A DNA stretch of 64,000 nt, taken from NCBI GenBank assembly GCA_037367405.1, contig JAZKJV010000682.1, forward strand, positions 976,501 to 1,040,500, given 5' to 3'. The notes under the pieces were generated by a model. It saw only the letters and a program-made list of their open reading frames with translations, ran no database searches and was not told the origin of the DNA. This DNA comes from Ottelia alismoides. Taxonomy: Eukaryota > Streptophyta > Magnoliopsida > Alismatales > Hydrocharitaceae. Both the position numbers and the translations under genes were made by a program. Of the stretch, positions 47,009 to 57,390 are shown one piece after another (position 1 is the stretch's first letter; every line of letters begins with the position of its first letter).

Positions 47009-47458
47009 GTGAGCATTTCTCTTTAGCATGCATCATTGATTTGACGCTTGCATTGCTTTTCCGACTCTACCTCTGATTTTGCCAACCTAGGATCTTAAAG
47101 GAACTGACTCCTCGTTAGGCTCGTGCATTACTCACTAAAAATCCAAAAAAAGTGATAATCCATAAAATTGGGACTGCTAATTTTACTTGACCCTAAAACA
47201 ATCAAAAAGGAAAATCTTGTATTGGGGCGAGTAATCCCCTCATTGTCTTCGTTTTACTTGCTCGCGCACACACTAAGGTTAGTGCCCAAATCCCATATTA
47301 AGCCCCCTAAGTGTGTGTGAGATTCTTTGACTTATCACCTAAACTCTAAAACAGACAAGATTAAAAGACCGCATTTTTCGGTCTCTACCGAGTTGAGTAG
47401 GTGAATTGAGGGTTTGTCTTGTTTCATTTTTGTCTGTGATTGTTTTTGTGTGTCCTAG
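47009..47458 (+). other. Candidate leader intron of element B
   Basis: The 5' site CAAG/GTGAGC follows GCATGTAGAGTGCTGGAGG, a string also found at the equivalent place in element A. The 3' site is TTTTTGTGTGTCCTAG. The 450-bp interval is TC/A-rich and lies 85 bp before the ORF ATG. Splicing is inferred from shared position and consensus. Confidence 0.45.
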
Positions 47459-47543
47459 ATTATCTCTGCGCATTTGCGCCTTTTTCTTCACTCTTTTGAC
47501 TTGACCTTCGAGCTCCCCCGAATCACTTCCTTTTGTTTTCGAG

Positions 47544-49466
47544 ATGGACCCCTGGAGCATTTTCTATCCGGACTTTGCGGACCCCTCGCTCGCTCCAGCC
47601 GGTCCACCTCCCTTTTATCAGGAGGATCCTCCTCCTACTTTTTCTGATTTTTGTACATATCCGCCTCAGCCACAGTATCAGACCTCGGATTTCTACCCAC
47701 ACCCACCTCCACTTCCGTATTCTCCCCCTTCACATCTACCCGAGGCCGAGCTGTTGGAGTCACCTTTCATGGAGTCCACCCTTGAGCACTTGACCCAGAT
47801 GATGGATCATATGAGACAGAGGATTGACCACCTCACTAGGACCAATAAGAGCGACCATGATGTTCCACCATTTGATGATATGGGTTCACTCGAGGATTTC
47901 CATGAGAGCTTGCAATCACCAAAATTACAAAAAAATGAGAAAAATTTAAAAACACAAAAAGATTTTGGGAGACACACGATCAAGTCAAACTGTGAGGAGA
48001 GCGCTCACTTGCCAGATCCTTTGTCCACACATTCATTCACACCTTGTCCCACCTTTGACCCCGAGGATGCCGCTGTACAGACTGGCATGCCTCGTGTATA
48101 TGCTGATTCCGACTTCCTCCCTTGTATGGAGGAGGTCCAAAAATTCAAAAAAATGCTGACTGAACCCGAAGTGGTGGCCACCATTCATGAGATTATCCGT
48201 GCCCCACTTCAGCAGGCCATGACCGATTTATCTGCTCCTCTTCCCAAGAAGAGAAAGCGGAGGAGCAGATCTGAGCGTAATATCTTGACCATGGCCACTG
48301 CCCATGCCATCACACACCGTCCCATTCCTCGGAAGAAGAACACAGCTACACCTTTCATCACTTGCACCATCTCTGACTATACGTGTGATCGCACTCTCCT
48401 AGACGGCGGTGCCTCGATTAGCATTATACCCTTCTCGCTGGTACAGTCTCTTCACTTAGGGCCTCTCAAGAAAACCAGGATGATCGTACAGTTCGCTGAT
48501 GGATCAATAAAGAGGCCGAAGGGTATCCTTGAAAACGCCGTCATCTCGATTCAGGGCACGAGCCACAATGTTGATTTTGTCGTGTTGCCCATGGAGAACT
48601 CCACAGGGGAGCATTCTCCAATCATTCTGGGACGACCATTCCTCGCCCCTGCGAGAGTCGTTATTGACTACGGATCAGGAGAGATTCGCTTCCGTCCTGC
48701 TGACGAGGGCGAAACAGTGATCACCGCACCCACTACCGACCAGAGACCTGCATCTGATATGACTTCACCTATCTTGGCTGACCCCGAGGACTATGATCTA
48801 TATGAGGATATCAGAGAGACCTTCTTCATGACCGATGATGAGACCCGAGAATTCCTCTCTAAGGAGGAAAGCTCGGAAAGCATAGACCTTGGTGTTTCCG
48901 CTTCCTGTGATTGGCGATGTGTTGATGACATCCGCGGGATCTACACGATTGACACCATTGAGCGGAGGGCAGATTTAGAGACTATACAGGACGGACATGC
49001 TCTGACTACTTCCACTGATGGATCCGTTCTTGTCCACATAGATACTGATGAGCCAAAGGCCGAATTTGATTTAGTTGCTTTTCTTCAGAGATTCGGACCT
49101 TTTGATGAAAAAGATGATCCAGTTGAGATTATAGAGGACGAACAGAGTTCGACTACTTCCACTGATGAGTTCGTTCCTTTTAGTTTTGACCTGGACGAGG
49201 CCTCGCAGGATGACTCTTATTACACTACTTCCGATGATGAGGAGTTTGTCCCTTTTCACTTTGACATCAGCGAGACTCCCAAGGCCGGACCTAGACGTAC
49301 TACTTCCACTCACTCGTCTGTGCCTCTTCACCCTAGGGCCACTGAGGACCATCACCCTGTCGACCCGGATCGGTTTCTGTCATCTGAGGACCCCGATGTC
49401 GACCTGCACCACACTAGATCTATTCCTCCGCGGTCTCGCAAGAAGGTTCGCTTTCAACCTTCTTGA
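47544..49466 (+). CDS. Element B ORF: retropepsin-like protease with acidic repeat tail (640 aa)
   Basis: The N-terminus (MDPWSIFYPDFADPS) is Pro/Tyr-rich with a short helical piece (about residues 80-100). A basic run PKKRKRRSR at about 234-242 looks like a nuclear localisation signal. Residues about 272-384 form a retroviral-type aspartic protease: LLDGGAS with the catalytic Asp near 287, then IILGRPFL near 360-367 and VVIDYGSGEIRF. The usual DTG/DSG triplet is DGG here. The tail is acidic and holds repeats of TTSTD...VPF.FD.DE near residues 490-600, ending RKKVRFQPS. There is no capsid, zinc knuckle, reverse transcriptase or integrase. The start is chosen because element A has a matching MDPP start. 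The frame is intact. Confidence 0.8.
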   Translation: MDPWSIFYPDFADPSLAPAGPPPFYQEDPPPTFSDFCTYPPQPQYQTSDFYPHPPPLPYSPPSHLPEAELLESPFMESTLEHLTQMMDHMRQRIDHLTRTNKSDHDVPPFDDMGSLEDFHESLQSPKLQKNEKNLKTQKDFGRHTIKSNCEESAHLPDPLSTHSFTPCPTFDPEDAAVQTGMPRVYADSDFLPCMEEVQKFKKMLTEPEVVATIHEIIRAPLQQAMTDLSAPLPKKRKRRSRSERNILTMATAHAITHRPIPRKKNTATPFITCTISDYTCDRTLLDGGASISIIPFSLVQSLHLGPLKKTRMIVQFADGSIKRPKGILENAVISIQGTSHNVDFVVLPMENSTGEHSPIILGRPFLAPARVVIDYGSGEIRFRPADEGETVITAPTTDQRPASDMTSPILADPEDYDLYEDIRETFFMTDDETREFLSKEESSESIDLGVSASCDWRCVDDIRGIYTIDTIERRADLETIQDGHALTTSTDGSVLVHIDTDEPKAEFDLVAFLQRFGPFDEKDDPVEIIEDEQSSTTSTDEFVPFSFDLDEASQDDSYYTTSDDEEFVPFHFDISETPKAGPRRTTSTHSSVPLHPRATEDHHPVDPDRFLSSEDPDVDLHHTRSIPPRSRKKVRFQPS

Positions 49467-49529
49467 TCACATGTACATCCATCTCTGGTGTACATTCTCC
49501 TTTGTTCATCTTCGTCCTTCTTCCGTTTT

Positions 49530-50045
49530 GCTCGTCCGCCCATTCTCGTGTTGGCCTTGCTTAGGATGTACTTTGTCCTAAGTATAGGGGGGTGGACGAG
49601 CCGAGTGCTCTTTCTTTGTTCCGTTTCGTCACTCCTGTTGTTGCCTATACTTAGGGCTTCTTCTACCCTAAGTATAGGGGGAGTGGTGTGTACATCCCCA
49701 TGATCTATTTCATCTCTTGATTTATTTTCTTCTTTTCTTCTTTTCTTCTTTTCCTTTTCTATCTTCTTTATCTATCAAAAAGGTGCCGCTCTTGTAGACA
49801 GTTTTCCATACTTAGGACGTACTTTGTCCTAAGTATAGGGGGGTTGGCACCCCGAGTTTCCTCCACTCTTTTCGATCCTCTCCATTGTCTCCTCTTCTTG
49901 TCTATACTTAGGGATATCTTACCCTAAGTATAGGGGGAGACAATCTGAGTACGATCTGTTCATTCCCACCCTTGACCCTCCCTGCTTTGTGTACAGTCTG
50001 CTATACTTAGGATTATTTGATCCTAAGTATAGGGGGGACGGTCAA
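49530..50045 (+). repeat. Polypurine-hairpin array of element B, modules B1-B5
   Basis: Inner stems: B1 49560-49566/49576-49582 (7 bp, outer part decayed), B2 49645-49656/49666-49677 (12 bp), B3 49808-49818/49826-49836 (11 bp), B4 49902-49913/49922-49933 (12 bp), B5 50001-50013/50020-50032 (13 bp). All end in AAGTATAGGGGG(G). Outer arms: B1 GCTCGTCC 49530-49537 with GGACGAGC 49594-49601; B2 CGTCACTCC 49627-49635 with GGAGTGGTG 49680-49688 (two G-U); B3 GGTGCC 49782-49787 with GGCACC 49846-49851; B4 ATTGTCTCC 49884-49892 with GGAGACAAT 49936-49944; B5 TTGACCCTCC 49972-49981 with GGACGGTCAA 50036-50045 (9 of 10). Confidence 0.92.
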
Positions 50046-50082
50046 CTTCTCATTGATTCATTCATTTATTCTTTAAATTTTC

Positions 50083-50198
50083 CTATACTCAGTACGAGTT
50101 ATGTCTTCTCTTTTCTCTCTGATCTATGAGTACATAGCTCAAGCTAAGTATAGGGGGGTCGTATATACTACGTATATACTTTAGCCATAACTCGTACT
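50083..50198 (+). repeat. Terminal module B6 of the polypurine-hairpin array
   Basis: The outer helix AGTACGAGTTATG (50091-50103) with CATAACTCGTACT (50186-50198) is perfect over 13 bp. Inside it GCTAAGTATA (50143-50152) plus six G pairs with TATACTTTAGC (50175-50185), one bulge, with the palindromic GTATATAC pair in between. The polypurine string is thus on the 5' arm here, the reverse of modules B1-B5. Confidence 0.8.
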
Positions 50199-52106
50199 TT
50201 CGTATTTTCTTAATTATATGGCTAATAATTCTTTAAAATTCATTAAAATTCTTAATAAAAAGATGTGATTATTCCTCAAATTCTTTTTGTATTTACTGAT
50301 TAATAAATCAGGTGAAAATGTTTTTTGCAAAATGTTTGAAAAATGGTTTGAAAATCTGTGTGAACATTTATTGAAAACTATTTTGAAAACGTTTTGTTAC
50401 ATGTTTTCAACCTGTAAAAAATGTGTGTTTTGTAAAAACTTCTTTTCTTTGTGTGAAATAAAATGTTTGAAAAATGATTTGCAAATGGTTTGAAAAATGG
50501 TTGCAAAAATGATTTGAAAAACCTATATATACTGTTTTGAAAGCCTTTGCAAAATGATTTTCAAATGTGTGTAAATGATTGCAAAAATGTTTGTAAAAAC
50601 TATTTTGGACTATAGTTTTCAAAATTGTGTGTAAAAGTGTTTTCAAATAAGTTTGAGGAATATACACATCACACCAAAATCCACTATATATGTATATATC
50701 TATAAAATTGATCACTTACCCTGTAAATCCTTAAAATCCACTTCTTGTAAATATAAGAAGCACTCCCGTGTACATATTTTAACCTAGTTTTCAGCCAAAA
50801 CTTTTTGTTTTCAAAAATCCCAAAAACATTTGCAAAATTAAAATCCAAAAACATTTGAAAAATCTTTTTGAAAAATACAAAAAAATGCATCTGCATATGC
50901 ATGCATCATATTTTCAAAAACCCATAAAAAGTTCAAAATCTTTGAAAATTGCATCACAAAAATATTTTCTGCATTCTGCATATCATTTGCATAGCGTGAG
51001 CATTTTTCGGATTGAGTTTGATAGTTGAACAAGTCTAAGTAAAATCCGGAGATTGGAGCTTGATTGGACCTTAAAATCTACCTAATAACAGGAACCTTAT
51101 AGGAACTGGGTTTGAAGTACTTCAGGTCTAGTTGACTTAATTCTTTGAGGATCACGGGACTTGGTTCAATGGATTCTTGACTTCCTAAGTAGAGTATTTC
51201 GGAGCACACGCACGATTCTTGTTGATAATGACCTAACTTGGGCACCTGCACCTTTCACATGGCTCAACTCAGTTGGAGTGGTGAGGGGATTGGATTTGCC
51301 GGTATGAGATGCACACAAGTGGAAACACTTGTCCTCCTCTAGGGAGGGAAGTGCACCCCAACCCGTCCAGTGATTAGGAAGTCTAAAGACAGGAGGCTGT
51401 GGGTTGCGATAAAGCTTCAAAAGAGGGATAGTCTACTGGCTCAAGAGGAAAAACTCCTTATGTAAATGCTGCTGTATATAGTATTTCAAAAAAAAAAAAG
51501 AAAAAAAAAGTTCAGGCATGTGTAAAAATAAAAAGCCTGCAAGTATGTACAAAGAAAATAAGCAAGCTTGAGTTCCAAAGTCATATCATGTGAGCCTGCA
51601 GCAGGATGACTTGACTACACTGGTCTTGCATCCAAGGATAGGTAGCTACACTGGCTACCGTCCATTCTTCTCTTCACCCCCTCCTCTTGAGTTGGTTGCC
51701 ACTTGAACTTAGAAGGGAATACTCCGCTCCTCGAGGATGGAGTTGCTGGATTGGGGAATCATTGGGTTGTCGTACTGGAGAAGTCAGTTTCTTTGTCATT
51801 CTAGTTGGGGAGAGCCACCATCACTTACACTGTACAAGTCAGATTCATAGTCGTAAGAGTTTGCGTATGAGTTGAAGTATTTCTGACCTGGCTATTGAGA
51901 AGACTTGGATAGAATTTTGGGATTCTCAAGGACTGTTGGATTTCAAACACGGTTCTCACTAAGGTTCCGCCCGCACTAAATTTCCCAAGATCCGACTTAA
52001 GCTCCAAACTTTGATTTTGTGAAGACAAGTTTGATGATCAAATAAAATCCATCTTTCTTCTTTTTCTTTTCTTTATTTTTCTTTTTCTGCACTTATTGCA
52101 TAAGTG
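50199..52106 (+). other. Conserved 3' noncoding region of element B
   Basis: No credible ORF. The region is rich in TGNAAAA words at 50280-50900. The block 51398-51459 is nearly identical to 28989-29050 of element A, and GAACTTAGAAGGGAATAC recurs near 51704. Conservation without coding potential suggests an RNA or DNA signal. Confidence 0.7.
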
Positions 52107-52141
52107 TTTGCTAGGGACTAGCAAAGGCAAGTATAGGGGGA
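52107..52141 (+). promoter_or_regulatory. Polypurine tract of element B with upstream hairpin
   Basis: AAGTATAGGGGGA (52129-52141) abuts the 3' LTR. The hairpin TTTGCTA-GGGAC-TAGCAAA (52107-52125) precedes it, as in element A. Confidence 0.85.
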
Positions 52142-55100
52142 TGATGAATCCACGTTTCATCATCTTTATTCTATCATTTTGGCCTCAAAAACCCTAGTAA
52201 ATGCGTGTAAATAGACGTAATATAGGCATTTTAGCATTCATGTATATGCATGTAAATATTGTATAAAATGCGGTTTTTAGTGCCAAAATTATAGAATAAA
52301 GAAAAGAAAAGAAAAAGAATAAAATATTGTAGATATTTTATGAAACGAAACCCCGAGACCTAGGCATCTTGATGAATAGGTCGGCAAGGAATAAAGTAGG
52401 GGGAGATAAGGGCCAAAATACAGATCAAATACCTATATGTATTAATTCATTCTTTATTCATTTTGGGACCTATTTTTGGTTCCACTTTTTATACATCAAA
52501 TAAAGAAACTTTGTACATGAAAATTGTAGATAATTTAATAAAGAAAAATACAAAATTGATTTCACAGAAAAATAATGTACAGATAAAAAGTTATGGTCTG
52601 AATAATAATCCAGAATGCCAACTTCCCAGACCCGTATCTCACAAATAAAAACTCCAAATGCAGCGTACTCACCTTTAATTGTATATAGAAGAAAATAAGC
52701 TAATTAATGGCGGTGGTTTCGCATTTGGCGGAGTTACGGTTTGAAAGTTGAGTTTTGGACCCCCATTGTATACTTGTACATATTAGAATATTCAATTTAT
52801 TATTTATTTATTATTTTGATAATTTTATATTTTTATAATGTTGTAAATAATACTTATAATAATTATGTATATTAAAATCAGAATAAAAACATCATTAAAA
52901 CTCAAATAAAAAGACTTGTATATATTTGATACATAGGTATTATACATACACTTATACCTATATAAAATACACTTGTATTTTATTAAATATACAAAACATA
53001 TCAGAAAAATAAAATAAAAATATATTTATGTATATAAAGGTATTTTATAATTTTATAAATCATCAATAAAAATAATAATATTAAAAATACCTAAATAAAA
53101 ATAGAATACTTAAATACATAGATATAGATACCTATAAGGGTATAAATGCAAACTTGTAAAAATATGTCTCATAAAAATAAATAAAAATCATAATAAAATA
53201 ATTTATAAAATAATAAACATTTTTCATTTTATAATTAAAAATCAATAAAATAATCTTCTATTTTTTATAGATTTTATAAGTATTATTTCCAGGGATTTTC
53301 CTGGTTTGTCCACGTGGACCAACCAGGTGGCTAGGATAGTTGACCCACTGGTCAACTCTCCTGCCTCCTCCCTGCTGTGCGTCAGAATGAGTTTTTTGTC
53401 GTTTTTGTCGATTTTTTCGAGGCACTTCCTTGCATTATCTCGTGATGGTCCCTTGACGACTTTTCTTCCTCGTCATGTGATCTTACACGCCCAGTGATTA
53501 TCTTGGGGATTGGACCTCTGATGCGCCTCGTTTACCTCGTCGAAGGAGCCCACTCGGCCATGCTTCAAAAACCCCCTTTCCTCCATTTTCAAAATTTGAA
53601 CCCTCTTCTACCCAGATCTGACCCCTAGCTCGCCGCGCTCCGGACCGGAGGGGTGACAGCCCTCCTCCAGCACGTGCGCGGGGCCCAGGCGAGGGCCGAG
53701 GCGGCGCTCCTCCACCTCCGGCCATTCTTGGCCGTGGAGGTCCTTGTTCACGGTTTTACCCGTTCGAACTCGCTTTTCATTCGTTTTTGTTGTTTTTTAG
53801 TATAGAATAACTCCTCGGATCTTCTCTAGCTACTGTTTACCCCTATCGCTGGTTCACCCGTCAACATCCACCTGCGTTTAGTGCCGGGGCTGGTCTCCGG
53901 TGAACTCCACCACCGCACATCACACCCTCTCTGTCACGCCAATCCACCTCCTGGAGTCCTCTGGTGCTCCGTTTTTTTTTGCGCTGACGTCTCCCCTGCA
54001 GGACATAGCAAGATCGCATTCATACGCAGGAGCCTTCGAAGCTCGCGAGGTAGTCCCAGGAGCCGCGCGTCACCGGACGCCCTCCGGTGGTCCTCGGCCA
54101 TTTTGCGGGGCTTCCAGATCGCAGGAGCACATCTGGAGCGTGGGTCAGCCGTCAGAAAACTCCCAGGTGTGCGGGGGAAGGAGCTGCGTCGAAATCAAAC
54201 TCGCCAAGGGGCGAGTTCATCGTGTTCTTCCTCCGCACCTTCACGCCGTCGATCCTGGCCGAGTTCTTCTGGATTAGCAGCATCCGTCAGATCCTCGGGA
54301 GCCTCCACCGTCCGATTGCCATTCGAGATCTGATCGGGTCCGTCAACTGCGAAAGGGTATCGCGGGTTGTGGCTCTGCCACGTGTGTTAAGTTAACAATC
54401 GCGCACCGTCGGATTCGCCCCAGTGCTTGGGTATTTTGCGACTTGACCTAGCAACTTTTTTGTAATTTAATAATAGGCACTAATCTTTCATCTGCAGTTG
54501 ACATTTTGTGTGATAATTTTATAGACACCCCCGCTCTTTCCAGAAATCGCCAGGGGGTCCCTGCCAGATCACGTGCATAGGGCGCGTGATCTTGGCACTT
54601 TTGCGCGGGAACCCTTGCTCATTTGGGTATATTTAATTGGTCCTGAAAGTGTTCACGTCTGTTGTATATTTTTAGTATAATTGCTTGCCAGCCCCCTGGA
54701 ATTCTTGATATTACAAAAACACCCCTGGCCGCATGCCTTTTCTTTTTGTTGCTTGTATTTTTTGCATGCATCTATAGCACCCTAAAAAATCTACAAAAAT
54801 TAACTTAGATATCTGTTGCATAGTACTTCCACGCCATATTTTTATTTTCCATATTTATTGCATTTTTATATTTATTAAAAATCAAAAACTTCCATTTTCA
54901 GCACTGTCTAGCTTATAAAATCCATAAAAATATAAAAACACTCCAGAAAAATCCCAAAAAAATATATTTTGTCCCTTTTAGTGTGTTTTAACTTTAATCC
55001 AAAAATCATTAAAAAATATAAAACCAAACTCCTAAAAATCACAAAAATCTAAAAACCTTCATAAAAATTTATAAAATTCATAAAAAATCCAAAAATAGTG

Positions 55101-55807
55101 TTTTCTTTTCCTGAATTTTCTTTGATTTATTATCTTTAAGTGAAAATTGAAGTGGAGAATTTTTGTAACTGTTTGCTATTTTATTTCTCCATTTTAGTTT
55201 CAGTCTCACATTTTTGCTACTGTTTTCTTTATTTTGACAATTAAAAAATACCAAAAACATTCTAAAAATTACCCAAAAATCACAAAAACAGTAAAAAAGT
55301 ATAAAAAGACCAAAAAGACTTCATTTCCTAATTTTTGAACATTTTTATCTATTTTTATAAATAGCTCTTTCTCCATTTTATTACATTATCTTTACTTTCC
55401 AATATTGAAAAAAAAATAAAAAAATATAAAATATAAAATATAAAAATCAGAAAATCAAAAATCAAAATACAAAATTAGAAAACTAAAAATTAAATAAAAA
55501 AATATAAAATTAAAAACCCACAAAAAATAGCATAATAGGCATTTGATCACAACTCACACATTTTTGAGCACTTGCGCCCCGATCTAGCCTTTCTGCTCCC
55601 TGTGTTCGACCTCTACACATACTTGCACTATACACATCTTGTTGTAGAGTTATAATAAATTTTAACTCCGCACATTTACTTTCATTGCTTGATATATCTG
55701 TTGTGGGTTAATTGTTGATTAATTCGTGTTTCGTGAGCGGTCGCTCAGCGACACTGTAGTCCCGCCTTGTGTGGACTATTTTGACCCTCGCAAAATCTGA
55801 GTTATCA
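52142..55807 (+). repeat. 3' LTR of element B
   Basis: Near-identical to the 5' LTR, including the palindrome (one mismatch, 53301-53326). Ends GAGTTATCA followed by the target duplicate GCAGG. Confidence 0.92.
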
Positions 55808-55812
55808 GCAGG

Positions 55813-56210
55813 GGGGTCCGTTGGAGGTTGGGGAGGATGGGGCGGGGGGTTGCAGGAGCTCCTGCAGGCGGCCGGGGAGGGGGGCAAGGGGGCTGGAGGA
55901 GGAAGGGGATGGATGGTGGTCAACAGGATGGGTGGGAGAACTGGAGAAGGAAATTTGGGGTAGGGAGAGTCGGCAGGATGAAGAGGGGTATTTTTTCTTT
56001 CTTATTTGCTTTTAATTGTAAACGTTGGATATAAGATTGGTTAGACTAACTTTAGGTCTGGTTGAGTTAACAGACTAAAATAACGGAGGGATATGGATGT
56101 AGGACGGAGCATTTATTTAGGGTTACTCATGTAATTATGAATTATTGAGGGTTCATTGGGTAATTACGAAACTACTCAAGGTTATAGATGTAAATATCCC
56201 TTAAATCTAT
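55813..56210. other. Right flank of element B: G-rich tract and repeated-motif end
   Basis: 55813-55970 is GGGG-rich. Beyond 56040 come spaced near-repeats: GGGTTACTCATGTAATTATG, GGGTTCATTGGGTAATTACG and AAGGTTATAGATGTAAATATCCC. This layout resembles the repeated-motif termini of the two Mutator-like elements but with different sequence. No matching left end was found before 42493. Confidence 0.4.
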
Positions 56211-56569
56211 GTGGACTTGAGGTCGCTCGGTGACTCCAAGAAGGCTCATGCTTACTAACATGTATCTAAAACATGGACATCAATCGATCAAAAGAGTGCA
56301 TATGCTAACTAACACATATCAACATGGAATGTATACAATCGCGTAAAGTAGATGAGTATTTGTGTAATATCACATGTTTACTATGGCATTTACTAAAGAC
56401 TCTGTCTCTCTTAGGTCAAAGCTGCGTCTAACTTAAATTAATCTTTATTTTATTAGAAAATGAGTGTTTAGGGCTTTCCTTACATAAAAGACCAACTATT
56501 CCAAATCAAACAAGGCTTAAGATTATTCCTCATCAAATCAAGGCACTCTGCCGCTTGGAAGGTTGTGAT

Positions 56570-57390
56570 GCTTAGTGAGGCTGATGGTAGTTTATGAGTC
56601 CTAAACCTTGATGTGATGAACAAAGCCCTCCTGGCGAAATGGGTCACTCGTATTTGGGGTGATGGATCAGATACATTTTGTACATTGTTGAGGAAGATTT
56701 ATGGCGTGACAGAGATTCTGGAATGGCGTTCTAGTAGATTGGTAAAACCTTCAAACTTTTGGCGTGGAGTATGTTCGGTGCTTCCCTAGATTTCTCCATA
56801 TCTAAATCCTGTGCTGAGGGATGGTGCAGAAGTTAGTCATTGAATATGGTCAGATGGTGCTTTTAGCGTGAAGAAAGCCTACAAGGTCTTATATGCATCG
56901 ATAGTCTTTGATCCGGGAATTGCAATACCAAGGTTAGGAAAATCTGGTCTTGGAGGATTCCCAAAAGAGTGAAGGTTTTTCTTTGGTTGTTTGGGAGAGA
57001 GGGGGTGATGATTGGTGCTCGGAGGGCTCTGCTTTTTGGGGCTAACAACTCCTGCTTGCGGTGTGGAGAGGAGATGGAGGATGTTAATCACTTATTTTTC
57101 TTGCTCTTCTTCGAGACAGAATCGGGCAAGGGTCAACTTACCTACTGTTGCATCTTCATGGGTTAGAGAATTCTGGGTGTCCATTGGACTGTCGGGAATT
57201 TGCACAAATAGCTGAGAAACAACATGCAACATCTATTTTATGGACACTTTGATTGTCAAGGAATGAAACTATTTTTCGTTGGGAAAGAGTTTCTATCGAA
57301 AATGTAATAGAGCATGCCAGACTTCTATCTGGGTCTCAGCCTTTGTAATCTTTGTTAAGATGAAGATGGGGCTTAGTAATAAAGTCTCTC
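56570..57390 (+). pseudogene. LINE-derived zf-RVT remnant
   Basis: Plus-strand frames read NKALLAKWVTRIWGDGSDTF, then FWRGVCSVLP, KKAYKVLYASIVF and RVKVFLWLFGREGVMIGARR, followed by CLRCGEEMEDVNHLFF. This is the C-terminal thumb and zinc-ribbon (zf-RVT) part of plant LINE ORF2, with the C-x2-C...H pattern present. Stops and shifts are frequent. Reverse transcriptase itself is not present. Confidence 0.75.

Larger units (their letters stand above)
42494..55807 (+). mobile_element. LTR retrotransposon B, complete non-autonomous Ty3/Gypsy type (13,314 bp)
   Basis: Two LTRs (42494-46155, 3662 bp; 52142-55807, 3666 bp) start TGATGAATCCACG and end GAGTTATCA. The perfect target duplicate is GCAGG (42489-42493 and 55808-55812). 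Internal order: Asp-tRNA primer site, leader with candidate intron, one 640-codon ORF with protease, polypurine-hairpin array, conserved 3' noncoding region, polypurine tract. No reverse transcriptase, RNase H, integrase or capsid domain is visible, so movement would need helper proteins. In the first 145 bp the two LTRs differ by three transitions, suggesting a fairly recent insertion. Confidence 0.93.

Noticed and set aside
50083..50153. Pseudoknot between CTATACT (50083) and AGTATAG (50147) crossing the outer helix of module B6
   Set aside because: A nested alternative (GCTAAGTATA with TATACTTTAGC) pairs more bases and is also supported in element A.
49560..50158. Spaced palindromic repeats that superficially resemble a CRISPR array
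   Set aside because: Spacers are long, unequal and homologous between elements A and B; the DNA is a plant retroelement. Hairpin modules are the better description.
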